Assembly (NCBI GenBank): GCA_039930045.1
Contig: JBDSQB010000010.1
Span: 82,264 to 146,263 of the forward strand
Direction of reading: 5' to 3'
Source of the DNA: Chthoniobacterales bacterium
GTDB taxonomy: Bacteria > Verrucomicrobiota > Verrucomicrobiia > Chthoniobacterales > DASVRZ01
DNA: 64,000 nucleotides
The notes beneath the pieces are model-generated. The model did no database searches and had not been told where the DNA came from. It saw only the letters and a list, made by a program, of their open reading frames with translations. Below are positions 8,862-17,275 of the stretch, piece after piece. How positions within the stretch are numbered: position 1 is the stretch's first letter; every line of letters begins with the position of its first letter. The position numbers were made by a program, and so were the translations under genes.

Positions 8862-9569
8862 CTACCCTCCCAGATACGCCTCGCGGACTTGGGGATTCAC
8901 CCGCAGGGCAGGGGACGCGTCTTCCAAGATGATTCGGCCTGTCTCCAGCACATATCCGTAACTGGAAACTTCCAGAGCCAGATTCGCATTCTGCTCGACC
9001 AGCAAAATCGTGATCCCGAGCGTCTGATTGATCTCGATGATCTTCTCGAAGATCGTCTTCACCAGCAACGGCGCAATGCCCAGCGACGGCTCGTCTAACA
9101 TCAGAAACTTCGGCTTGCTCATCAGCGCGCGACCGATGGCCAGCATCTGCTGCTCTCCTCCAGACAGCGTGCCTGCGGTCTGTTTTTCCCGCTCCTTCAG
9201 CCGAGGGAAAATCGCGAAAATATAATCGAGTTCCTTCGGGAAATTGGCCTTGTCGTTCCGCAGATAAGCGCCCATCCGTAGATTTTCCATCACGGTCAAA
9301 TTGGCAAAAACCATCCGGCCTTCCGGCGACTGAGCCAGCCCGCGTGCGACTAGTTTGTGAGGTGGCAGATTCGTGATGTCCTCCCCGCAGAAAACAATGG
9401 AACCCGACCGCGCGCGGACCAGCCCGGAGATCGTCCGCAGAGTCGTCGTCTTCCCCGCGCCATTCGCCCCGACCAGTGTGACAATGCTGCCAGATTCGAC
9501 TTTCAGCGATATGCCTTGCAGCGCCGAGATTGATCCGTAGCAGACTTCGAGATCTTTGATTTCTAACAT
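8862..9569 (-). CDS. livF: Branched-chain amino acid ABC transporter ATP-binding protein LivF
   Basis: A 235-residue ABC ATPase. Walker A is G-A-N-G-A-G-K-T, the ABC signature is L-S-G-G-E-Q-Q-M and Walker B is K-F-L-M-L-D-E-P. The short length and the E-G-R-M-V-F-A-N-L-T segment are typical of LivF rather than LivG. It powers uptake of Leu/Ile/Val or related amino acids with LivG, M, H and J. Last gene of the minus-strand cluster, 4 bases after livG. Confidence 0.95.
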   Translation of the reverse strand: MLEIKDLEVCYGSISALQGISLKVESGSIVTLVGANGAGKTTTLRTISGLVRARSGSIVFCGEDITNLPPHKLVARGLAQSPEGRMVFANLTVMENLRMGAYLRNDKANFPKELDYIFAIFPRLKEREKQTAGTLSGGEQQMLAIGRALMSKPKFLMLDEPSLGIAPLLVKTIFEKIIEINQTLGITILLVEQNANLALEVSSYGYVLETGRIILEDASPALRVNPQVREAYLGG

Positions 9570-9573
9570 TGGC

Positions 9574-10335
9574 TTAGGTGCCTAGATACGCGGCGATGAC
9601 TGTGGGGTTGCAGCGGATTTCCTCGGGGGTGCCTTCGGCGATTTTTTTGCCGTAGTCGAGGACGGCGATGCGCTGGCAGATGCCCATGACGACTTTCATG
9701 TCGTGCTCGACTAACAAGACGGCGAGTCCAAATTTTTCCTGGGTGAAACGGATGAGTTTCATCAGCTCGGCCTTCTCGGTGGGGTTCATGCCGGCAGCGG
9801 GTTCGTCGAGGAGGAGGAGCTTGGGTTTTGTGGCGAGAGCGCGAACGATTTCGAGGCGGCGCTGGTCGCCGTAGGCCAGGCTGCGGCAGTGGTTGTCGCG
9901 CTCTTTTTCGAGTCCAAAGATTTCAAGCAGCTCCATGACTTGGGCCTCGATGGAAGCTTCCTCATGGGTGAATTTTGGGCCGCGCAGGAGGGCTTGGGAA
10001 ATGCCATGTCGCAGATGCAGGTTGCAGGCGGTGCGCACGTTGTCATAAACCGTGAGCGAGGCGAAGAGGCGGATGTTTTGGAACGTGCGGGCGATGCCAC
10101 GGGCGGTGATGCGGTAGGGCCGCTGACCGCTGACGGGTTTGTCGGCGAAACAAATCGTGCCCGAGGTGGGACGGTAAACGCCGGTGATGAGGTTGAAAAC
10201 GGTGGTCTTGCCCGCGCCGTTGGGGCCAATCAGGCCGACGAGTTCGCCAGGGTGGATTTGGAGGGAAACGTCGGAGACGGCTTTGAGTCCGCCAAACTGG
10301 ACGGTGACTTGGTTGAGATCGAGGAGCGCGCTCAT
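9574..10335 (-). CDS. livG: Branched-chain amino acid ABC transporter ATP-binding protein LivG
   Basis: A 253-residue ABC ATPase. Walker A is G-P-N-G-A-G-K-T, and the R-T-F-Q-N-I-R-L-F segment and D-E-P-A-A-G-M-N-P after Walker B are typical of LivG. The signature region reads L-A-Y-G-D-Q-R-R-L-E, the LivG form of the ABC motif. Overlaps livM by 4 bases, as expected for a coupled operon. Confidence 0.95.
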   Translation of the reverse strand: MSALLDLNQVTVQFGGLKAVSDVSLQIHPGELVGLIGPNGAGKTTVFNLITGVYRPTSGTICFADKPVSGQRPYRITARGIARTFQNIRLFASLTVYDNVRTACNLHLRHGISQALLRGPKFTHEEASIEAQVMELLEIFGLEKERDNHCRSLAYGDQRRLEIVRALATKPKLLLLDEPAAGMNPTEKAELMKLIRFTQEKFGLAVLLVEHDMKVVMGICQRIAVLDYGKKIAEGTPEEIRCNPTVIAAYLGT

Positions 10336-11294
10336 TTTTTCCGGGCCAATCTAACTCCAAACAAGCCTTGCGGCCGCGTGAGCATGAGGATGATGAGGAG
10401 CAGTGAGTAGAGAATCATCCGGTTTTCCGCGACATGCCGGAACCAGTCGGGTAGCCACTCGTAGTGGGAGACCTTGCGGAGGAATTCTGGCAAAATAGTT
10501 AGCAAAACTGCCGCCAGACAGACGCCGACCGTGCTGCCCATGCCGCCAAGAATGACCATGACGACGATGTCCACGGACTTGATGAAGTTGAAGCCCTCGG
10601 GGTGGATGAATTGCTTGAAGTGCGCGTAAAGTCCCCCGGCGATTCCGGCGAAAAAGGCGGCGAGGACGAAGGCGAGGACCTTGTATTTAGTGGTGTTGAT
10701 GCCCATCGCTTCGGCGGCGATTTCGTCATCCTTGACCGCGAGAAAACCGCGTCCGTAGGTGGAATTCACCAGGCTGACAACGACGTAAACCGTGAGTGCG
10801 GCGAAGGCGAAGGTCCAAAAGAAATTCGTGTGCAGCACCATGCCACCGAGTCCGCGTTGTGCGCCGAGAGCCTCGCAATTCTGGATGATGCCCTTGATGA
10901 TTTCATTGAAACCCAGCGTGACGATGGCGAGGTAATCGCCGCGCAGCCGCAGCGAGGGAATGCCGACGATGAGGCCGGCGAGCGCCGCTCCAATACCGCC
11001 AAGCAAGAGGGCAATTACATAGCCAGTTGTGATAGCAATGGAACTCGAACCTAAAATATAGCCGTAGCTGAGGGTGAGCCAGGAGGAGCCATACGCGCCG
11101 ACCGCCATGAAGCCCGCGTGGCCGAGCGAAAACTGGCCGGTGTAGCCGTTTACAAGATTAAGCCCAGTGGCGAGGATGATGTTGATCCCTATGCCGACGA
11201 GGATGTCGTAGTAGTAGGGATTCATCCCGGTGGCGAAGGTCGAAATGACGCCGCACGCGATCAATGTTAGGAGCAGGACAAGCTGGCTGCGCAT
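10332..11294 (-). CDS. livM: Branched-chain amino acid ABC transporter permease LivM
   Basis: A 320-residue inner-membrane permease with about eight to nine hydrophobic segments. It has the LivM hallmarks N-L-V-N-G-Y-T-G-Q-F-S-L-G-H-A-G-F near the N-terminus and G-G-M-G-S-T-V-G in the later part. Its start overlaps the livH stop by one base. Confidence 0.94.
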   Translation of the reverse strand: MRSQLVLLLTLIACGVISTFATGMNPYYYDILVGIGINIILATGLNLVNGYTGQFSLGHAGFMAVGAYGSSWLTLSYGYILGSSSIAITTGYVIALLLGGIGAALAGLIVGIPSLRLRGDYLAIVTLGFNEIIKGIIQNCEALGAQRGLGGMVLHTNFFWTFAFAALTVYVVVSLVNSTYGRGFLAVKDDEIAAEAMGINTTKYKVLAFVLAAFFAGIAGGLYAHFKQFIHPEGFNFIKSVDIVVMVILGGMGSTVGVCLAAVLLTILPEFLRKVSHYEWLPDWFRHVAENRMILYSLLLIILMLTRPQGLFGVRLARKK

Positions 11295-12220
11295 CAGACT
11301 TTTTCCTGTTCGGAGGCTCCGAGGAGTCCGGTGGGTTTGAGCAGCAAAATGAGAATGAGCACGCCGAAGACGATGGCGTCGCGATAGGTAGGACTAATAT
11401 AGCCGACGACCATGGTCTCAATGACGCCGATGAGGATGCCGCCGAGCGCTGCGCCGGGAAGATTGCCGATGCCGCCTAACACTGCGGCGACGAAGGCCTT
11501 GAGCCCAGCGCTGATGCCCATGAGCGGGTCGATGCTGGGCTGCTGGATCGATGTTAGGATGCCCGCCGCGCCGGCCAGAGCGGAACCTAACCCAAATGTA
11601 AACGCAATGACGACGCTGTTGTTAATGCCCATGAGCGAGGCGGCGACGGGGTTGAAGGACAGCGCGCGCATGGCCATGCCCATCTTCGTATGCAGCACGA
11701 TGTGGCGCAGGCCAAAGAGCAAAATGACGGTGACTAACATCGAAATGGCGGCGCTCAGTTGGATACCCAATTCCGAGATTCGTCCCCACGTTTCTGGCAG
11801 GCTGATGTAGCGGTCGGTGAGGATTTCCGGGAACGATTTGGGGTCGGCTCCGAAGAGAAACTGGCCGCCATTTTCCAAGAACAATGAAACTCCGATGGCG
11901 GTGATGAGAACAGTGAGTTTCGGACGATTGCGCAACGGGCGATAGCAAAGCCACTCGATGCCAATGCCGATGAGCGCGCAGAGGATCATGGTGACGAGTA
12001 GCATCGAAATCAGCACGCCATAGCCCGGCTGATCGCCAAAGAGCCGAAGCATTTTTGGCCCGATATAAAATCCGGCAAAAGCTCCTAACATATAGACGTC
12101 GCCGTGGGCGAAATTGATAAACCGCAACACCCCGAAGACCATGGTGTAGCCCAGCGCGATCAGGGCGTAAATGGAGCCTTGGGCCAGTCCGTTGATGAGT
12201 TGTTGGAGAAACTCTAACAT
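11294..12220 (-). CDS. livH: Branched-chain amino acid ABC transporter permease LivH
   Basis: A 308-residue polytopic permease. It starts with the family's L-I-N-G-L-A-Q-G-S-I-Y-A-L-I-A-L-G-Y-T-M-V-F-G pattern and has the G-G-I-G-N-L-P-G-A loop near the C-terminus. Forms the membrane channel with LivM. Contains several GTTAG/CTAAC words on both strands. Confidence 0.94.
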   Translation of the reverse strand: MLEFLQQLINGLAQGSIYALIALGYTMVFGVLRFINFAHGDVYMLGAFAGFYIGPKMLRLFGDQPGYGVLISMLLVTMILCALIGIGIEWLCYRPLRNRPKLTVLITAIGVSLFLENGGQFLFGADPKSFPEILTDRYISLPETWGRISELGIQLSAAISMLVTVILLFGLRHIVLHTKMGMAMRALSFNPVAASLMGINNSVVIAFTFGLGSALAGAAGILTSIQQPSIDPLMGISAGLKAFVAAVLGGIGNLPGAALGGILIGVIETMVVGYISPTYRDAIVFGVLILILLLKPTGLLGASEQEKV

Positions 12221-12273
12221 TTTATAGCCACACTCAGTTCGTCTCCATGCATTCCCTCTGTGGCTAATTTTCC

Positions 12274-13389
12274 TTACGGAGCGACAGCTTGCTCGAACTG
12301 GAATCCGCCGTCTGCGATTTTCAAAATCACCGCTGGCTTACGGGCGTTGCGCTGCTCGTCGAGCGTGATGCTGCCCGTGATGCCGGGGTGATCCTTCGTC
12401 GCGGCGATGGCTTCGCGCAGTTTGTCGCCGTCGGTGGTGCCTGCCTTTTTGATCGCCTCAGCCAGAATCATCGCGCTGTCATAGCCGAGCGCAGCCATGT
12501 CGTCAGGCACTGCGCCGTTTTTGGCTTTGAATTTCTCCACAAAACTCTGCACGACCGGCGACTTGTCCTGGGCCGAGAAATGGCAGGAGAAAAACGAGCC
12601 GTCGAGCGAGTTGCCCGCGACTTTCAACAACGAATCGCCCACCCAGCCGTCGCCGCCGAGCAGCGGACATTTCAACCCGAGGAGCTTCGCCTGCTTGGCG
12701 ATCAGCGAGACTTCGCCGTAATAGCCGGGCAGAAAAATCGCCTCGGGCTTCAGCGATTTCATCGAGGTGAGCTGGGCTTTGAAATCCTTGTCGCCCGTGC
12801 TGTAGCTCTGTTCCTTCACAATCTCGCCGCCATTTTTTTTGAAGCCTTCGACGAAGAATTTCGCCAGACCCACGCTGTAATCCTGCTTCACATCGGTCAG
12901 CACCGCGACCCGTTTCCAGCCCTTTGACTGGGCAAACTTGGCCATCACCGTGCCTTGAAAAGGGTCGATGAAGCAGACGCGGAAAATGTAATCGCCCACC
13001 TCAGTCACCTTCGGATTCGTTGAAGCCGGGGAGATCATCGGGATCTTGTTTTGCTGGCAGATCGGAGCGGCTTCGAGCGATTTGGAGGACGCGACCTCGC
13101 CGAGCACGGCGATGACTTTATCCTGGGAAATGAATTTCTGAACAATGGTCGCAGGCTGGCCTGCGGTCGATTGATCGTCCTCAGTAATCAGCTTGATCTT
13201 TTTCCCGAGGAGGCCGCCGGTGGCATTGATTTCGTCCACGGCGAGTTGGGTTCCTTTGTGGGACGACTGGCCGAAGCTGGCGTTGCCGCCAGTGAGCGAG
13301 GCAAATTCGCCTACGACGATTTCATCGGCAGCAAAAAGAGAAGCAGCGAGTCCGGCGGTGGCGAGCATGGAAAGGAGAAGTGTTTTCAT
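12274..13389 (-). CDS. livJ: Branched-chain amino acid ABC transporter substrate-binding protein
   Basis: A 371-residue periplasmic binding protein of the Leu/Ile/Val type (peripla_BP_6). The ATG at 13389 gives a clear signal peptide (M-K-T-L-L-L-S-M-L-A-T-A-G...A-A); an upstream in-frame TTG is unlikely. The mature part starts E-I-V-V-G-E-F-A-S-L-T-G-G, and S-P-A-S-T-N-P-K-V-T lies in the ligand-binding lobe. It is the first gene of the liv cluster, so the promoter should lie in 13390-13512. The ligand cannot be read from the sequence. Confidence 0.93.
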   Translation of the reverse strand: MKTLLLSMLATAGLAASLFAADEIVVGEFASLTGGNASFGQSSHKGTQLAVDEINATGGLLGKKIKLITEDDQSTAGQPATIVQKFISQDKVIAVLGEVASSKSLEAAPICQQNKIPMISPASTNPKVTEVGDYIFRVCFIDPFQGTVMAKFAQSKGWKRVAVLTDVKQDYSVGLAKFFVEGFKKNGGEIVKEQSYSTGDKDFKAQLTSMKSLKPEAIFLPGYYGEVSLIAKQAKLLGLKCPLLGGDGWVGDSLLKVAGNSLDGSFFSCHFSAQDKSPVVQSFVEKFKAKNGAVPDDMAALGYDSAMILAEAIKKAGTTDGDKLREAIAATKDHPGITGSITLDEQRNARKPAVILKIADGGFQFEQAVAP

Positions 13390-13512
13390 GAAAGAAGAGA
13401 GTTTGGTCAAGTGGACGCGCCAGAGTAGGTAATGCGCCAGAAACTTCAATCATCAAAAACACGGCTCGCCACTCTGCAAAAGCCGAAGTTTTAATCTAAC
13501 CAACGGCGGCGA

Positions 13513-14364
13513 TCAAAAGCCGAAATGATGCGGGTCGGGGCCGAAGCGTTTGCCGCAATTCAAGGCCGAGATGGCCTCCATTTCGCTCGAACTCAACTCA
13601 AAGTCGTAGAGATCCGTATTTTCTTGGATGCGACCTGCGTTCGACGACTTCGGAATCGTGACCACGCCCTGCTGCAAATCCCAGCGTAGGACGATTTGCG
13701 AGGGCGATTTGCCGTGCGCGTCAGCGATGGCGCGGAGTTCCGGCACGTCCTTCACCGTGCCTTGCATGATCGGCGACCACGCCTCCTGCACAATGCCGTG
13801 ACGGCGATTTAGCGCCAGTAATTCGGGTTGGGTGAGATACGGATGAAACTCGACCTGGTTCACCATCGGCGGCGTGTCGATGCGAGTGAGAAACGATTCC
13901 AACTGGTCGGGCATGTAATTGCAAACGCCGATCGCCCGGGCGCGACCATCGGCGAGCAATGTCTCCATCGCGCGCCAAGCCGCCGCGTCGGCCGTCGGAA
14001 TCGGCCAGTGCAGCAGTAAAAGATCGACATAATCCGTGCCGAGGAGCCGGAGCGAATCATCGGCAGCCTTCAAAACGGCCTCGGTGCCGCCGCGAATGTC
14101 GTCGTTCCAGACCTTCGTCGTGAGAAAAATCTCACCGCGCGGGATACCGCTGTCGCGAATGCCTTCGCCCACGCCGTCCTCGTTTTCATATGCGGCTGCG
14201 GTGTCGATGTGGCGATAGCCGAGTTCGAGCGCGATGCGAACAGCCGTCTGCGCCTCGCCGTCGGGTTTCATTTTCCAGGTGCCAAAGCCGAGCATCGGCA
14301 TGGCGGCTCCGGTGGCGAGGGTGACGCTGCTCCGAATGTCGGTCGCGGGATTATCGGTGATCAT
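13513..14364 (-). CDS. Aldo/keto reductase
   Basis: A 283-residue NADPH-dependent AKR of the 2,5-diketogluconate reductase type. Visible are G-F-G-T-W, the catalytic Asp and Tyr in H-I-D-T-A-A-A-Y-E-N-E, Lys in T-T-K-V-W, His in L-L-L-H-W-P, and the coenzyme loop P-K-S-S-N-A-G-R-I-Q-E-N. The frame stays open to 14502, but that would overlap the divergent gene at 14489; the ATG at 14364 gives the normal AKR N-terminus. The substrate is unknown. Confidence 0.9.
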   Translation of the reverse strand: MITDNPATDIRSSVTLATGAAMPMLGFGTWKMKPDGEAQTAVRIALELGYRHIDTAAAYENEDGVGEGIRDSGIPRGEIFLTTKVWNDDIRGGTEAVLKAADDSLRLLGTDYVDLLLLHWPIPTADAAAWRAMETLLADGRARAIGVCNYMPDQLESFLTRIDTPPMVNQVEFHPYLTQPELLALNRRHGIVQEAWSPIMQGTVKDVPELRAIADAHGKSPSQIVLRWDLQQGVVTIPKSSNAGRIQENTDLYDFELSSSEMEAISALNCGKRFGPDPHHFGF

Positions 14365-14488
14365 TACATGGGAAACGAAGTTGCGAGCCGTGCGGTTGTT
14401 TCGGAGTGCTCTGATTCGAATCGCGGTGAAATGGGAAAGCTGATTTATTTCATGGGCTTGCGGTCGAATTGCTGCTAAAACACCCCCC

Positions 14489-14686
14489 ATGGCCACACCC
14501 AACTATTCATTTGAAAAACGTCGCAGAGATCTGGAGAAGAAAGCAAAGAAGGAGCAGAAGCGCCTGGACAAACTGGCCGCAAAAGCCGCCGGCACCAGCG
14601 GCCTGAGCGACGGTGAAACCGAACCCGCCGAGGGCGAGGAAGCCGCCGATGACGAGGAAACCGGGGAAAAGAAGACCGAGGAGTAG
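14489..14686 (+). CDS. Small highly charged hypothetical protein
   Basis: 65 residues: a basic, probably helical N-terminal half (Y-S-F-E-K-R-R-R-D-L-E-K-K-A-K-K-E) and a very acidic Glu/Asp-rich tail. Short Lys/Arg-rich proteins with an F-E-K-R-x-R-x-x-x-K-K-x-K-K start are common in bacteria, but their function is unknown to me. Divergent from the AKR gene and followed by the inverted GATGTTAG pair. Confidence 0.7.
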   Translation: MATPNYSFEKRRRDLEKKAKKEQKRLDKLAAKAAGTSGLSDGETEPAEGEEAADDEETGEKKTEE

Positions 14687-14694
14687 GGCGGTCT

Positions 14695-14716
14695 GATGTT
14701 AGAAACGGCTAACATC
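14695..14716. terminator. Inverted pair of the GATGTTAG word (8-bp stem, 6-base loop)
   Basis: GATGTTAG and its exact complement CTAACATC are separated by six bases. The pair starts 9 bases after the stop of the small charged gene and 5 bases before the DUF72 start codon. It forms a perfect 8-bp stem but has no T-run. It may terminate the upstream gene or occlude the DUF72 ribosome site. The same word is repeated elsewhere in the window (see findings). Confidence 0.5.
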
Positions 14717-14721
14717 GCGGC

Positions 14722-15429
14722 ATGAAACACTGGATAGGCACCTCGGGATTTCAATATCCGGAATGGAAGGGGACGTTCTATCCAGAGACGATGCCTGTTA
14801 GCAAGATGCTGCCGTTTTATGCGGAGCGATTTTCCACCACGGAGATCAATTATTCTTTCCGCCGCATCCCGAGTCCGAAGACGATCCAGGGCTGGTCGGA
14901 TGCAACTCCGGCTCGGTTCAAGTTCAGCCTGAAGGCGCCGCAAAAGGTGACGCACTTCGCCAAGCTGCGCGATTCTGCGGACACTCTGAACTACTTCGAG
15001 AGCATCATTGCGATGCTAGGAGAAAAGCGCGGCGTGGTCTTGTTTCAGTTGCCGCCGACGTTTCAGAAAGACGCGGTTTTGCTGGACGACTTCCTCCGAG
15101 ACGTGCCGATATCGATGCGAGTCGCCTTTGAGTTTCGTCATGCCTCGTGGTTTGACGACGCGGTTTTCCAGACGCTGCGCTCGCACAATGCCGCGCTTTG
15201 CATCGCGGAGAGCGCCGATCTTTCCACGCCGCCCGAGGTCACGGCAGACTTCGGTTATCTGCGTTTACGGCGCGAGGATTATACGACGACGGACATCCGG
15301 AAATGGGCGGAGACGATTCAAAAAACCAGCTCGCAGTGGAGTGAGGCTTTTATCTATTTCAAGCACGAGGAAAGCGGAGTCGGGCCGAAGTTTGCTCGGC
15401 AGATGATCGGGATGTTAGTCGAGTCCTAG
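14722..15429 (+). CDS. DUF72 (YecE-like) protein, copy 1
   Basis: A 235-residue TIM-barrel-like protein of the DUF72 family. It has the opening I-G-T-S-G-F-Q-Y-P-E-W-K-G-T-F-Y-P, T-E-I-N-Y-S-F-R, F-K-F-S-L-K-A-P-Q, F-Q-L-P-P and V-A-F-E-F-R-H-A-S-W. The biochemical role of the family is not established to my knowledge. Two further DUF72 genes lie in this window; this is the shortest. Confidence 0.9.
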   Translation: MKHWIGTSGFQYPEWKGTFYPETMPVSKMLPFYAERFSTTEINYSFRRIPSPKTIQGWSDATPARFKFSLKAPQKVTHFAKLRDSADTLNYFESIIAMLGEKRGVVLFQLPPTFQKDAVLLDDFLRDVPISMRVAFEFRHASWFDDAVFQTLRSHNAALCIAESADLSTPPEVTADFGYLRLRREDYTTTDIRKWAETIQKTSSQWSEAFIYFKHEESGVGPKFARQMIGMLVES

Positions 15430-15505
15430 GTTTTCACCTGATCGTGGGTCAGGCGGCGGATGGAAGCCGTCCAATGGCGGCGGCGAGTGCGTAGTTCCTT
15501 TTACC

Positions 15506-16384
15506 ATGAGCACACTCGAAGATCCGCGCGAACTCTACCCGAAACCGCCCTTTTCCAAGGCTAAACAACCCCCTCCCGGCAGCGAAGAGGCGATGGATCC
15601 ACCCGCCGATCACGGCGAATCCACCTATCGAGGCACGGGCCGATTGGAGGGCCGCAAAGCTCTCGTCACCGGGGCCGACAGCGGGATCGGACGCGCGGTG
15701 GCGATTGCCTTTGCCCGCGAGGGAGCCGACGTGGCGATTGCCTATCTGGAGGAGGACGACGACGCGCGGGAAACCGGGCGGCTGGTGCGCGAGGCCGGCC
15801 GCGAGGCGGTGCTGGTGCGAGGTGATCTGGAGTCGCCGGAGGATTGCCAGCGAATCGCCGAGGAGTCGCTCGAAGCCCTGGGCTGCATCGATATTTTGGT
15901 GAACAACGCCGCGTATCAGAGGACGTATTCCAAATTGGAGGAAATCCCCGACGACGAGTTTGAGCGGCATTTCGCGGTGAATATTTTTGGGATGTTTCGC
16001 CTCTGTAAACGCCTCCTCCCGCAGATGCCAGCGGGCGGCGTGGTCATCAACACCGCGTCGATTCAGTCCGTCGATCCGAGTGAGAATCTACTCCCTTACG
16101 CTGCGACCAAGGCTGCGATTGCGAGCTTCACGAAATCCCTCGCGTCACTCGCCATGAAGCAGGGCGTGCGGGTGAATGCGGTTGCACCCGGACCCGTCTG
16201 GACGCCGCTTATTCCCTCGACGATGCCGGCGGAAAAGGCGAGCCAGTTTGGGGCGAACACCATCTTCGAGCGGCCCGGCCAGCCTGCGGAAATGGCTCCG
16301 ATCTTTGTCTTTCTCGCGAGCAACGAGGCCAGCTACGTCTCCGGCGAAATCTACGGAGCCACGGGCGCTCAGATGCCGATCTAA
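15506..16384 (+). CDS. SDR family oxidoreductase (YghA-like)
   Basis: A 292-residue short-chain dehydrogenase with an N-terminal extension rich in Pro (Y-P-K-P-P-F...) typical of the YghA/general stress protein 39 group. The Rossmann motif is T-G-A-D-S-G-I-G-R. The catalytic Ser lies in T-A-S-I-Q-S and Y-x-x-x-K in Y-A-A-T-K. The C-terminus has the S-Y-V-S-G-E-I-Y-G-A-T-G turn. Likely NAD(P)-dependent; substrate unknown. Just upstream of ku, but with a 45-base gap, so a shared transcript is not certain. Confidence 0.92.
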   Translation: MSTLEDPRELYPKPPFSKAKQPPPGSEEAMDPPADHGESTYRGTGRLEGRKALVTGADSGIGRAVAIAFAREGADVAIAYLEEDDDARETGRLVREAGREAVLVRGDLESPEDCQRIAEESLEALGCIDILVNNAAYQRTYSKLEEIPDDEFERHFAVNIFGMFRLCKRLLPQMPAGGVVINTASIQSVDPSENLLPYAATKAAIASFTKSLASLAMKQGVRVNAVAPGPVWTPLIPSTMPAEKASQFGANTIFERPGQPAEMAPIFVFLASNEASYVSGEIYGATGAQMPI

Positions 16385-16429
16385 CTCGAAATCTACAGCC
16401 GTCGTCGGGGCTAAAAACGATTTCGGGTT

Positions 16430-17263
16430 ATGAGAGCCCTCTGGAAAGGTGCCATTAGTTTTGGCCTGGTCACCATCCCGGTGTCGCTCTATCCGGCGAC
16501 GCGCCGGGAGGAGTTGAAGTTCAAGTTGCTGCGCTCCAGCGACCTCAGCCCGGTCAGTTATAAACGGGTCGCGGAAGCCGATGGCAAAGAGGTGCCGTGG
16601 GATCAAATCGTGAAGGGCTACGAGCACGAGAAAGGGAAATTCGTCGTCATCAAGGACGAGGATTTTGCCCGCGTGGATGTCGAGGCGACGCAGACGGTGG
16701 ACATCATGAACTTCGTAAAAATCGAAGACGTGAACCCGCTGCTTTTCTACAAACCCTACTTTCTCGAAGCGGGCAAAGGCGGCGATAAAGCCTACGTGCT
16801 CCTGCGCGACGCCCTCGTCGAGTCGGGTAAGATCGCGATCGCAAAAGTGGTCATCCGCACCCGGCAACATCTCGCTGCGGTGAAGCCACAGAAAGCTGGC
16901 CTCATGCTGGAACTGATGCATTTTCCGAGCGAACTGGTCGATGTTTCTGAGTTCACCGCGCCCGCTGAGAAGAGTGTGGGGAAGGCCGAAATGCAAATGG
17001 CCCAGCAGCTCATTACCAGCATGACGACCGAGTGGGACCCGGAGGAATACACCGACGAATACCACGAGGCGGTGGAAAAAATGATCGAGGAAAAAATCGA
17101 GAAAGGCGACGCTGGCTCGCCTGCCCCGGCGAAAACGAAGCGCCCAACAAACGTGGTCGATCTGGTTTCCGTCTTGCAGCAAAGCATTCAGCAAACCAAG
17201 TCCAAGCCGGCCGCGAAAAAGCCTCCGGCAAAGGCTCCCGCGAAACGCAAGAAAGCCGCCTAA
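16430..17263 (+). CDS. ku: Non-homologous end-joining protein Ku
   Basis: A 277-residue bacterial Ku homologue: it starts R-A-L-W-K-G-A-I-S-F-G-L-V-T-I-P-V, with a beta-barrel ring region and a Lys/Ala/Pro-rich C-terminal tail (last ~30 residues) of the sort that contacts DNA and LigD. It binds double-strand ends as a homodimer and recruits LigD. ligD follows after 12 bases, and a separate polymerase gene after that, so the three form an NHEJ operon. Confidence 0.96.
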   Translation: MRALWKGAISFGLVTIPVSLYPATRREELKFKLLRSSDLSPVSYKRVAEADGKEVPWDQIVKGYEHEKGKFVVIKDEDFARVDVEATQTVDIMNFVKIEDVNPLLFYKPYFLEAGKGGDKAYVLLRDALVESGKIAIAKVVIRTRQHLAAVKPQKAGLMLELMHFPSELVDVSEFTAPAEKSVGKAEMQMAQQLITSMTTEWDPEEYTDEYHEAVEKMIEEKIEKGDAGSPAPAKTKRPTNVVDLVSVLQQSIQQTKSKPAAKKPPAKAPAKRKKAA

Positions 17264-17275
17264 CGGGACCTCGCG

